Part shown: positions 34,299 to 46,600 of the stretch, in pieces
Layout of the letters: each line of letters begins with the position of its first letter
Numbering within the stretch: the first letter of the stretch is position 1
Source: Lepidurus packardi
Taxonomy: Eukaryota; Arthropoda; Branchiopoda; Notostraca; Triopsidae
NCBI GenBank assembly: GCA_023053545.1
Contig: JAKZAN010000005.1
Span: 6,510,001-6,574,000 of the forward strand
Reading direction: 5' to 3'
DNA: 64,000 nt
Program-made: the position numbers and the translations under genes
The notes under the pieces: generated by a model
What the model was told of the DNA's origin: nothing
What the model saw: the letters and a program-made list of their open reading frames with translations, nothing else
The model's database searches: none

Positions 34299-37200
34299 TC
34301 AAGCAATTTTAATTACATTGATTATTGACATATTTACTGTTTAATTTCGGTTAACACTAATTTTGTTACCCTTTTCGGTTAATCAGTAAGTTAAATCATC
34401 AGGACTACAAAGGGAGGTACACGTAATTAGCACTAGTTTTGGGCAAATAAGAAAAAGATTAGATTTTAAGAAATTCGGACGCGGTTTCTGTTGGCTTTTT
34501 AAAGAATTATTAGTACCCATTTTATAGTGGGCACATGCTCAAAAATTGGAAAATAAGTTACAATGAGAAGACAAAGAAACTGTAAACTCCAAGATACATT
34601 ATACAGTGGAACTTACGACAATTCGAATCCCTTCGTCTGGAGATAATTGAAACCAAGTTCCCTTTTACGGTAACCTTGGAAAACGGTAGAGATTCATGAG
34701 GATCATGTCTCCTTAGGCAATGAGTTAATAAATAATAAGCAATAAGTAAACTATTAATATTGTGTGCTGAATATCTTACAAAAATGTATTAAATTCAATC
34801 AAAAGACCTAAGCCGCTAAGGAAAAACAATTCAAAACCAGTCTGTGACACTATATAAGCCGGGAAAATTTACGACTTTTACGTGGAAGCTTTTACTTAAA
34901 GCGAACATTTAAAAGATTTACCGTTACGGGGTGCAGTTTTTAAGTGGCCTTGCACGAGAAGACAGAATTTGTCTATCACCAAAGAAATTGAGTGTTTCAG
35001 AGCAATTTCGTTGTTTCAATTACTTCCTCGTCGTTCGAAAATGACGCACAGTCAAGTAGGTCTCGCCATCTAACGACAGCTATTTTAGGAGAACCCCGCC
35101 ATTTATGATTTTGCTTGTTTCTAATGGTACCCAAATAACCATTCTCATCGTCTGAAAGATTGCTACAATTTGTATATTCGTATAGCTATACAATACCTCT
35201 ATATATTAGGTAATTTAGCACGGTTAAGTGCGCATACAGCTCAACTCAACACGGCCAAAAACTTCTGACTTGTAAAAAATAGTTGTACATCTTATCATTT
35301 TTTGTTGCAGTCATTTAACCTTAATAACCATGTTACTGCCGCGAACATCTACAATTTCGCATACTCATGTTGCAAATAAAGCACTCCTGCAATGCTGTAA
35401 CACCGGTGTCGAATAGTTTACAAAAGTTTTTCCGTCCACCATCGCCACCTATCGTGTGGATTACTAAAAAGAATGAAATTGACTTTAATCGAAATCGTTT
35501 TAGGCGCTTTATCCGATTTGTTTTGATTTAATTGAATTTGTAAAAAAATGCCTAATACAGCGTTGTTTAAGTGTATCTTAAAAAAATTAATTATCCTCAA
35601 GATCACATGTTTGCTTTTCCATGGTGTCCGTGCCCCAAATATACTATCCAGTCCAAGTAAGCAATTCTAACATGTTATTTCATGTCTCTTTCGCTGTTTT
35701 TTTTCTGCGTACATTATATTAGTACCTTCGTAGAACTACAATTTTATTACCCCAGCCTACTTCACTGCTTTTAGGTGCAAGGATAATTTTCTCTATTGTA
35801 ATCCCGAGCTACCGTGCACACGCTAGAAAGCGCCTAGTCTGTATATCCCTGCGTAAAGCCCAAGAAAGTGGAACAAGAACCAGTCCCTTTTGAAAATTAC
35901 TACACTATTTCACGCACTACAAGCACCCATATACATGGCTGGTACCGCCTGCACTTGCTGTATTGAAGCGTGACTTTATAACCCTCTTTTTTGTACCTTA
36001 AGGTCTAAGAATCCAACGCGAAGACGGTTCCTTGATTGAATTATAAACGGTAGTTGGTGGTGAATGAGCACGCATGTTGTCCTCTCTTGACTGGCGGGAC
36101 ACCCGGATGCATAGAATACAAATCTTGCCTTTGTGCGTTAGTGGCATGCATCACATCCCCTCAAGAAGTCCCAAGCGACAAAACCTCTAGGGAAAGGAAA
36201 AAACTGCGTGTTCTCTAACCTGCACAATAGGTCTCTTAATGAACCCCCCTTTGAGCACCTTTCTCGGACTTGGCCCTTCCTTCTTATATCACAACATACA
36301 AGCAAATTTTTATTCTTTCGTGTGGGACCACCACCTCAGCAGGCTGTATTATAAAACAATTTCCATACCAAAGAACATGAAGCACTGTAACAGACGGATA
36401 AAGGTGTACAAAAAATTAGCCTCGTCGGTATATAGCATCCCTTAAACCGCACCTGCGGATGTTGAGACAATGCTAGGTCGTTAGACAAACCCAGCCATCA
36501 ACAATCAGAGGTAAACCTGTCACCATCAACCCTTAAATTACGGCTTTCCTAATTCCCAAAGTTAAATTTTTACCTGGTCTGTAAGCCAACGTAAGTTCCC
36601 AGACTTTGAATGCCCCCACCCCTCCTGCTTTCGCTGTATACTCAAATCATCCCAATTGACTCTTCTGGTCTCGGAAAAACGTATCAAAAGAAAGCAAAAC
36701 CTTAATTTGGTCGTCTAATTTTCTATTAAAAGTCACGCACTTCCCCCCGTTTTATTATTTAGTTCTCTTTTTCCAACCGGTGGTCGTGCAGGCTGTAAAT
36801 TCCCAAGTTTGACAAGGCTAATAACTTGCCCTTTATACATAATTCAGTTTTTCCAAGCTCGGAATTTTACAGACTTAGACCTAAATGCACCTTTTTATGA
36901 CCCTATCGGAGAAACTCCAAAAGTGCGGGATTTCAAAAGAACAGAGACCCTAACCCTAACCCATTTGCGAGGCTTGCTGCATTTGATGTGCACACACGCA
37001 AAAAGGTAAGAAAGGAAACAATAATGTCGGTGTGGCTTAAAGTTGTGCATTGTTGCGTGTTCGCAAAGCGGAGTAAAGGTGGAGCTTCCAGTTGCGAATG
37101 CAAACTCGGCATTGCTGCGGGAGCGTGAGTCGCACTCATGTTAATGGATGACGGTCCTTCCGAAGGCGTTACCTTGAGGTGGGAAGTGTCGCATTATGAA

Positions 37201-39262
37201 TCCCTCGCACCTCCACTCACCTGGCTCGTTATTATTTCCCCATATCCCACGAAACGCTACGTGTATACATGTGACACCCAAATGACACACGTTCACACAC
37301 AAAAAGAAAGAGTGGCTGCGTGTGCGCGAGTTTATGACTCGTTATGGGTTCCCCGAGTCCGGTAACCGTAAAACCCCCCCTCAAAATGCGATATGGCAAC
37401 TGTTACCTGGGAAACCTTGGTGACAATAGGACCCCGCGTGTCATATTCCTAGGTAATGGCTCGGCTGATGCTCTTTTGGGTTTGGGTCTTGTCTTTTGTG
37501 TCCCCGGAAAGCGGTTTAGCATCAAACAGGAGGAAAAGCATCGATCCTGTGTATGTTTGCTATCGTTTTCTGTGGAATTATAAACCTGCAAACCCTCTTT
37601 GAACCCCCTCTTGCCACTTTTGCGGGGTAAGAGACAGCGGCAATTTGGGGGAGATTGTAGTAGATTATCCGAGGTTAGGTTAGTATTTTAGTTGGTTGTA
37701 CCCCTTTGTTGCGGCTCACACATGGTTTTATCGCATCCAAAAGCGAGCGCTAGTCTGACAGTCCGCAGGTGATTACAAGGGGGCGTAGGTGTTAAAGCTG
37801 CTAATGTAAAAGGGGGCGGCTCTGTTCGTAATAACAGGCTTTTCATGGACACGCAACTCCTCAGCTATGGACTTGCCTCCGTAAAAAGACATGTTTTAGG
37901 GCAGGAAAAGTGAAAAGTAATAATAAAAAAGGGAAATGAGTTACATGGAAGGGATGGGGGTTGCAAGTCTTTTTCTTTCATGTCTAGTTAAGTTCGTTAA
38001 TGATGCATAGGCCATGTTGAGGCAATGTGGGGGTCGTCTTTCCTAGCAGTTTTCGAACGTTTACCTTTGACGGAAGGAGGCCCCGCCTCTTATCAATTTA
38101 TTATACACTTGCCTCAATGACCTCCTTTTCCCTTCCGTCATTAATTATGTATCGACACAATCATTCCGTATTTCTGTCCTGGTTATTAGTGTCAGTGCAA
38201 AGCAAAAAAAATATTAATTTCAGGAGTAAGTTTTTAAAAAGTGGGAGGAGTTTAGGGTCAGGAAAATTGGTACTTCTGTAGCATACGCGAATGGTCATAT
38301 ATTATGAACGAGACCTTCCGCTGAAGCTGGTTGACTTTGACGTTGGGATGGATTCCAATACTTGATCAAGAATTGGGTTAGTCCTGTATGATGCCTGGGC
38401 TTCAGCCTTCCCAGTCTTGTAATGTTTCATTTACCCTGGGTATTTATATGAAAAGGAACCTTGGCTGCCGAAGCGCATTGAAATCTTAACGCTTGACACC
38501 AGAATTCATTATTGAAGCGCGCAAATAACACGCTACTTGTGATCTTGAGTCAATATGCCGTCTCTGGGCAGCTTTGTTTGGTTTCATTTTTCCTTTCCGG
38601 CTTGGGCTTACAGATGATAGTGTCTTTTGTGTTCGTTTTTGCGCTGGGTTCATGCCTGGGTTTCCGGATAAACGTTGTGCATTGTTGGAAAGGCACATCA
38701 AGACTTTCTACACAGTAGCTATCCATCCTAGAGTGTCGAAAGACGAGAACCCATTAACAATGCTTGAAGGCTTGCGCCTACTGATGTTTAGAGACCAAGT
38801 GTATAGAAGATTAGGCCCCTTTTCGGTTCCGCACAGAGATCTTGAGCATGGCCGGTCCGAAACCCAACAATCCCCAAGCATGTTGCTGCGTTACTTTTGG
38901 TCTCTGCACACATTCATTCCGCCCAAATGATCCACCACAATGCGAAACCGTACCCAAGCCCTCTTCTTTCTCCGCTGTTGATTTTTGGATTAGACAGACC
39001 CATTTTCCGTGTATTCTTTACAATTCTTTTCAAGATTTATCAACAGTTGAAGGGCTCAAGTGCCATGGCGCTGACTTAACCCGCTTTACAATGCAAATGG
39101 AGCTTGTTCAAAGGCAAATAGTTAGGAGGCAGGTGTGATTTGGGCAAAGTTGGGCAATCGTTACATGCTATAAGCCAACGTTACACAAGAATGGTAGGAA
39201 TCTCATTTTTGGGAAGGGGTTCTTTTTTATTCGCTTGGGTCATATTTTTGGGTTCTTTGATT

Positions 39263-39263
<1 letters not shown>

Positions 39264-39307
<44 letters not shown>
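39264..39307. repeat. 44-nt uninterrupted poly-C run
   Basis: Forty-four consecutive C residues follow GATTT and precede ACGG. The complementary strand is poly-G and could form G-quadruplex. Runs this long are prone to polymerase and assembly error, so the true length is uncertain. Frames across it are poly-Pro or poly-Gly artefacts. Confidence 0.95.
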
Positions 39308-41292
39308 ACGGAATAGAAGCCAAGTGTGGCTTAAAAATAGACCTATACATTGGCGTTTTGTCGCATGGAAAAGTTTCGAGTATGCTCTTCATGGGGATCT
39401 TTTTCATCACCGTTTTAATCAACCATCAAGGGCTATCATTAGCCTTCCCAATCTGGTGTGATGGAGTATCCTTTGTCTGGAGAGCCGGATCCCGATTATG
39501 GGATAGCGTTAGCAAGGAATTCTCAACTGCTTTTTAATCACTTTGACTATCAAAATCCCTTTCTTTCTTTCTTCGCTAAAGTGCCCACCCTCAAATTATA
39601 CGTGGGCCTTTTGTGCAAGCCCTTTTTCATTGCTAAACATATTTTCTCGTATACGTGACCTAAAGAAACAAAAGCACTGCACCGACTTGGAGACCACTAT
39701 CTTCTGAAAACAGATGGCGAACCGTGCTCTTTGTCTGGGAGAAATCACGTCGAGAATTTTCAGTATTACCAAAAGGGTTTCAAGATCCAAGTGGTAATTT
39801 TGATTACGCTTTCGTTTTGCTAGTGTATTTTAGCAAGTTCAAGCTTCATACTAAATTTCTAAGTTTTATCTGTGTGACTTTAGTTAGGGTCAGAAGATTC
39901 GGAATGTTCGATTGCCACAAAAAGTAACATTGCTACTTATTTGTCCATTAACATTCTCCACCAGGACTCTTTCGGATCGTTTGCGCGGAGATGTGGATGG
40001 CTTTTCCAGACGCCAAAATGATCTGTTCATGAAGTCAGCTTTGTTGTCTGTTTCAGTTCTCACCGACAACTTGTTGGACTCGTTAACTTTCTGGGTGGCA
40101 AGACATGCACATTTTTTTGAGGTCGCGGATACGGTTGTCGATGCACCCTGCTAACACAGTTACGGTCACAGTGACAAGCATTATTTGAGAAGTAATAATA
40201 GGTACGTAATCAGCTGAAAGACTTTTGCCGCAACTCCGAAGCATGTTGGTTTTTGAGGAACGGTTTGAACTTTCTGGGCTTTCAATTGTAGTGCTAAGAC
40301 TCCATCCTATCTCGACAGTGATTGGGGAAAAAATTTGCTGTTTCATCCTTGCGCCATTGAGGAGACCAAATGCTAGTACGACGACAGAACCGTCTTGACA
40401 ACATAATTAAAGAATATTCATAGTTTTTCCCATCATCCACTTTCAATTACAAGAGAATATGTGACTCTCCCGCTCTAATGGAATCCTGTATTATATGTTC
40501 AACGCAAAAAGCAAGCGCTTTGACCCTTCATCAGCAGCTATTGTCAATAACAAACCAACATTCTGGCAAAAGAATAGACCCGTGTTCCGCACTTCCATTT
40601 CCTTCCTTACCCAAATAGGATTTTTTCCACCAGAAAAATTCCACCAACTCATCCCATTTAATTCGTACTTTTTTTGTATCCCAAAAGATAAAATTGCTAC
40701 GCTTGGATGCCGTTTGGGTTCTGCACTGTGGTCTAATTTGAGTAACTTGTTCTCCTCGTGCATCGAACGACCTTTTATTTTCCTTTCTTTTGGTTTACTT
40801 GGAAGCAATGGAGAAATTCCTGGACAATTATTGTGTGATTCTTAGGTATTAGTGGAGCCAGACATGTGATATGGACTTTTGAGGAGGTTGGGGTTCCACG
40901 GAATCACAGTATATACTCATTAGGAATGTCTTTTGTTTCTCTTGTTCTGGGAATAGCGTTACAACAGCTGCTGGACCGTGTTTGCCGTGTGGTTCTTACA
41001 CTAATCCTCGACCCAAAAAGCGAAAAAGACAAATGGAAAGTGATCCCTATCTAAGCTTTACGCCGGGGACTTGGAAACTTGTTGGGCGTAAAAGTTAGCG
41101 AAGAGTCTAGAGTGTTGTATTTGGCCGAGAAAAAGCTTTTCACACATCACTTCGAAGCCAAATGTTATCTAGAAGACAATTTTGGTGTTAAGCCCCAGGC
41201 AGGATTAAAGACTTCCTCCGTTAGCTTAGAAAAGTTGGCAAGTATGTCAAGTCTTCGGGTAGAGTCGCGAATTCCGTCTTTTTCTTCTTTTA

Positions 41293-41322
41293 GGCCACGG
41301 TGTAGTGGAATCCCTTATGTCG
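41293..41322 (+). repeat. terminal-repeat-like motif, copy 1
   Basis: GGCCACGGTGTAGTGGAATC followed by CCTTATGTCG. It resembles copies at 58359-58389 (minus) and 63942-63972 (plus). The CAGT-like start recalls pogo/Tigger ends; the assignment is weak. Confidence 0.45.
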
Positions 41323-43530
41323 AAGTTTGATTCGAAAATTCTCATTCTCTGTGCAATATAATTAAATTGTATTGTGACTGTAATGCATGGGATGTATAAA
41401 TCTACGTTACCTGCTGATTTTCATTTTATTATCGGTTTCGCTAATTTTTCCATAGTGTTCAAGTTCTGAAAATTTTAAATGAATCGTTTATCAAAATCTT
41501 AAGCAGCAGGTAAAGCAGCTTTTGTTATTAAGGTAGAAAAATATTTTTTCAATTATCTCTTTCTGTTTCTTTTAATTTCGTGCTTAAAGTTTATGAAATT
41601 ACAATGAGAAATGGTCTGACATCAGTGCCATCTTTTGAAAAAAATGATAAACTACTTGGAATACACCAATCCTTCACTGGAAAGTATGAGTTGCTGCTCT
41701 AAAGAATAATTAATACTAGAATACGTATACTATTAACTCCTGAGTTCATACTAGGATGATTCTTGAAAATAAAAGGCTAGACCTTCAATTGCTCATGGTA
41801 GAGGAATGCAATAACAGGACTTTGGCAGCTGGCTTACGCAATAACGTTCCAATAAGTGCGCCCCCAAAGATACCAGTTTTTCCGAAGCGACGGACACGTG
41901 CTGACGATTGCTTGCCGGCCACTTACTCAAATCCTAGCGTTATTCGCTTGGGCTTGTATATTTGTAATCATGGAAGCTATTTATCGATGATGTTTCCTCC
42001 CTCCGTAAATTCGTTTCAATAGGGAAGCGCATGATGAATAAAGAGAAAATGCCATTTATTTTAAGTGGCATTAAGTATATATATGCAATCATGGGGTAAA
42101 AGGAGAACAAGCGTACAACAATTGGTAACGCTGTGGTGGTGATGGTTTGTATAGGTAACCCAATATCTTTGTGGTTCCGGGCCGGTTGGCCCCCTTCTTT
42201 ATATACAACCCCAACAAAAGTGATATAGGAAGCCACGGCTTGTTGATGTCAAGACCAGCAGTTGGGTTATCCGCCAAGTTTCCACTGAAATAAGGGCTTG
42301 CATGCCCTACTATATACCCACTTATTGTCTAATTCAATAGCTCCCAACATCCGAGCCTGATGTGAAGTTCTTCAATGTGTAAAAATACACCAGAGGAAAC
42401 CTCAAATCTTTCTTCTCCTAAAACCCCTCCCCTGTTTTTAAGTCCATTATGTTCAGAAATACCGGTCCTGACATTTGAGTAGCTATTATGTTAGACTAGC
42501 TTTGGCTTATCAAAGCTTTTTTCTAATTTAACATATTTATTTGTACATTTATATGTATACATAGTTCCCCGCCAAAGCTTAATGAAACGCCGAAGCATAT
42601 GTAATGAAAAGGAAATGGAAGAATAGCGTCACACAGACAAACTTGAACTTGTCTTTTTTTCAAGGGAATGAATACGAGACCCGGGATTGTAGAAAAATTA
42701 CCACTCCCAAGAAAAAAGGAATATGTAGATTAGCTCAAATTGCCTAACATCAAAGCCAAACCGTGCCAACTTATCTTGTACTTGTGTTAACAAAAGACTT
42801 GTACTGGTAGATAGAGCAGGAACCTAAGTAGTCTTGAGCTGGTCTTTGAATGCGAGGATAGTTGTGAATTAGCCGGGGAAAATAAGACCTTTTTGAGCTG
42901 TGACGTTTCTCTAACGAGCCAAGGCAGGCTAATTAGAACGAACTCTCCTTCTCTGCTTCTCAGAGTAATGCACAAAGGCATGTGAACTGTGTATAATACT
43001 GGTGAAAGGGAGAAGAAATGAGAAGCCGTAGGTAACCTGAACCTTTATCTCTTCTCTGTCCTCCTTAAATCTTATTGTCTCTTTCTTTGATTGCCTTATT
43101 ATCAGCTTATACAAGGAGGACGCAAGCGGACACCGCACCTTATAAGCCTTCATATGGAAAAGCCGGAAAATGCTTCTCTGTTACGCATAAAGATCGCGTT
43201 TGTCTACCTCGTCCACAAAATCACAAAATCTCATCATCTCCTTGTCATATTTCAAAGCTCGAATCCTGCGAGTCTGGTTACCTTGAAAGAAGGGACTGGA
43301 TAAAAAAACAAATCAAAAACGGATCTAACCGTGAAAAGTTCTCATTGCATTGCGAGTTAAAATTATTTAACTAACCTTTTATTACATTTAGCATAATATT
43401 ACTTGAGTAACGGCACATATTTCTGTTCTAAAATACAAGCGTAAATACTGCACAAAAAGCAGGCAAACAACACTACATCTTCTACTAAACAACGAAATTG
43501 TGTCTATGCAAATAGATTAGGCTAAGTAAT

Positions 43531-43656
43531 ACGCGTTCCACTGGCTGCACTGTTGCAATATTTTTTGCACTCAGTGTGTCAAACATGTATATCTTTGCAC
43601 ACTGTGTACACACTGAGTGCCAAAAATATTCTAGCAGTGCAGCCAGTGGAACACGC
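43531..43656. mobile_element. 118-bp MITE with 4-bp target duplication
   Basis: The element spans 43535-43652 and is almost one long palindrome: GTTCCACTGGCTGCACTG at the left is the inverse of the right end. The next bases (AATATTTTT, then GCACTCAGTGTGT) also pair with only a few mismatches. ACGC flanks it on both sides (43531-43534 and 43653-43656) and is read as the target duplication. It has no coding capacity. Transcribed, it would fold into a long hairpin. Superfamily is unknown. Confidence 0.8.
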
Positions 43657-46600
43657 TATAAGGTAGCTCGTTAGATTTATGGCGCGGCTTCTCATTTTAC
43701 TAAATTAACGTTCGGTCAACCTTATCTTGGTGGTTGTTCTGCTTATGTCATTAATTTTTTTGCTGAATTCCGGAATGCAAAGCGTAAATTGCCCCATCTT
43801 GGGAGAGGGGGACAAGTAAACTGCACCCAATGGATATTTCATTGTTGACGCTTGACACTTGACACGAGTTTACAGTCAAAGGCTGTAGAACTTTGTTTTT
43901 TCCTAGTTTGTATACAAGGATAGAGTTTGTAAGATTTCATTGTTGTGGGAGGCGGCATGGCTAATGTATACGGGTTTCAATGGGATTTCCTGGGCTTGTT
44001 TACGGCATTGGTTCCGCTGCAATGGTGGTCGTCTGGTGGACCAACTCTAGCTAGTAAGGCTTCAGTAATTACAGTTATTTGGTGCTGTAAGCTGTACAGA
44101 ATAGGGAGTTTTAAGTATTAATATTAGTTATTGGTTGAGGTCCAGTAGTAGTCCGGAACGCCGTAGTTGGCAACTTGTCACAGAGAAATCAAGCCGGTTA
44201 TAGTGGACGTTGGGTTACTGCTGTCGGTCCAGTATAAGAGTGTAAAGTCGGCGTCAGGCCTAGTTTAACATGATTAATGGCCACAGGACAGGTGGTCCCT
44301 CTTTGTACCGGAAACACTGCTTTTGTCGTACCTTAAAACTTTGCAGCAGACCTTAGTTTTTAAAGGAAAATAAGGTAGCGGACCCACATTCCAAAATGAG
44401 TTGACCACTCTAAGGCTGGTGCTCTCCAATTGGGCGTAGTTGTAGAGGGCTATTCAAGCTGAAATTTCTCATTTTTTCCCAATTTTCTTTCCATTATTTA
44501 GTCTTTCTTTTAAGAAAGCCCTAACCAAACAAGCCGCACGTATATGCGAACAGAATGAGGTAGCAGCTTTCTACTTTCTGCTGATGGCTCGCACAAGCTG
44601 TGAAGAACGGTTCAGCTGGGCAATAGGAAGTTTTATAACGTCCAAAGATTATGGTCATTTCCGTTGAATGGTGTTCTGAGCCCCGTCTTAAATGTAGATC
44701 TACGCTTCGTTAGGGGCTTGCTTGGGGGTCTTGATCAATCCATCACATTTTCAATTATTGTATTTCCGCTCCCTGGGTGAGATGCAAGAAAACGTAAAAC
44801 CCCATTCAGCTGTCTCGTAATCCAGAAGTGCAGAGAATCCCAGATCCTGCCTGTAATTGTGTGAGAGAATTACGCCAGTAGTGGCACTATTTGCTCTTCG
44901 CTTGCGTGTGGGCAGTTTTGCGTTTGCTTTAGCTTCCCGGAAGGACCATAACTGAAGTCTTCTCCCGTACTTTGGGTGAAAAAAATGGGGTGGATAAACA
45001 TTTGATTGACTAACTGCCTTATTTTGAAAAGAAAACGTATATTAGATTTTTCCGGCTAAATCATGGACCTCATGGCATCATGGCCCTTGTTTCCATAGGA
45101 TCTAGGAGGTTATGAGGGTTGAGTAGGAAAAAAATGACATGTATATAGCAGGACCTAAGATCCGGTCCTGTCAATCTCCTGTAGGATCAAGGAGGGGAAA
45201 AAATAGTAATTTATTTTTTTGGCGGGGTGATTCACTGGCACTTGCCTTATTTGCATAAAAGCTTACAGGCTTTTAAAAAAAAATGACAAAGGCAGCACGT
45301 TTTAAAATTGCTGACGCACCGGAAGTAATTTATAATTTGTTTTGTGTATTTAGCATTTATCATGATCTCTAAAATATTTGTGTATTTTCTCCCGCATTAA
45401 ACTTATGTTTGGTTATTAAGGGAGCTTTGCATAAATACGGACATTAAAAAACCGGCGGCTGGTCATTGGGCAAGGAAAAGAGGAATAGCAGGAGTGTATT
45501 TGCATTGTTTTGAGATGCAGTTTATTAAGCGAAACGAAACGTTGGGAGGAAAACAAAAAGGTATCACATGTTGAAATCGCACAGTGTTGTTCGGAGAGGA
45601 TATGCAGGCAAATGTTTGGGGAGCGGCGGCATTTTGCCTTGTTTTTCTTATCGGCACGCTGGGAGCTATGGGCGAAAAGCAAAGTATGCAGGTGTACGAA
45701 TACGACAAGCGCATATTAATTACCCTGTTTGGGGCAGTTTAGAGTTGGCTCGCAGCGTTTGGGAAACGGATTCTCCTAAGGAAACAAGGCGGCACCCATC
45801 ATGCATTTTCATGATTCGGAACCCCTTTCGTTTTGGGAGATAAGCCGGAGCCCCCACCTTTTTGCTGTCCGCTGACCATTTCGACTTTGGGGAAGTTTTC
45901 GGGTTCTTTTTCCGAGCGTTTTTCCTCGAAGCCGTGAAGCAAGCGAACATTCTCTTTGCCTTGTCCTGTTTTCTTGTCATTAATTCTCTTTTTTTTTTCT
46001 TTCGCTGGGCCAGCTTCCTTGTTTCACCTGAGGCTTCTAAGAAGCTTTACAAGGCTTGGGTGCTCCTTTCCCTTTGGACATTTTTTGCGTGCGAGGAGAG
46101 AGGATGGGTTTTGGAGGACTACCCAGACGGCCAGACCCACAGCCATCAAAGTTTTCATTTAAGGTAGAACATAAGAAGATCATTATAGTCATAGGGAATG
46201 GAATGAGTCGTAAACACTTGCCTTATAAGGCGTGTCAGTGTTTTCTGTAACGACTAGGCAAGTTGTAGAGCCATTTCGAGGAAGGTGGGGTCTGGCTGAT
46301 GGGCTCCAAAGGCTTGTTTGTGGAAGTCCTACTGTTGGCAGTTCCACTTGGTATATTTATCCTTAAAAACAAAACAAAAAACTGGAGTTCCTTTCGGCAG
46401 TTTTTATGCTCTCTTAGGAAGATGACTAAAAAATGGTTGAAAATCTGCTTGGCTGCTCTCTAGGAAAACGTTTTCGTTTTTCATTGTTGCTTTAACGCTC
46501 TGTTTGCGAAAAGGCTTTTACCACTCCCGGTTGAGAAGTATGTCGAGGAGAGGAAAAACGTTCGAAAGCGCGGCTTTTGGAAAGAGAACAGGCTTTTAAG

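Larger units (their letters stand above)
34299..43530. other. 9.2 kb gene-poor stretch
   Basis: No domain or conserved protein recognised. It contains the poly-C run (39264-39307) and one copy of a terminal-repeat-like motif (41293-41322). A CCCTAACCCTAACCC string at about 36950 and GAGGTTAGGTTAG at about 37670 are short telomere-like strings. The first few hundred bases upstream of the NACHT relic may be its old promoter. Confidence 0.5.

Noticed and set aside
36949..36963. CCCTAACCCTAACCC as an interstitial telomere
   Set aside because: Only two and a half units; too short to claim, and arthropod telomeres are usually TTAGG.
39235..39537. Open frames across the poly-C tract giving poly-Pro or poly-Gly proteins on both strands
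   Set aside because: They exist only because the homopolymer has no stops; flanks show no coding character.
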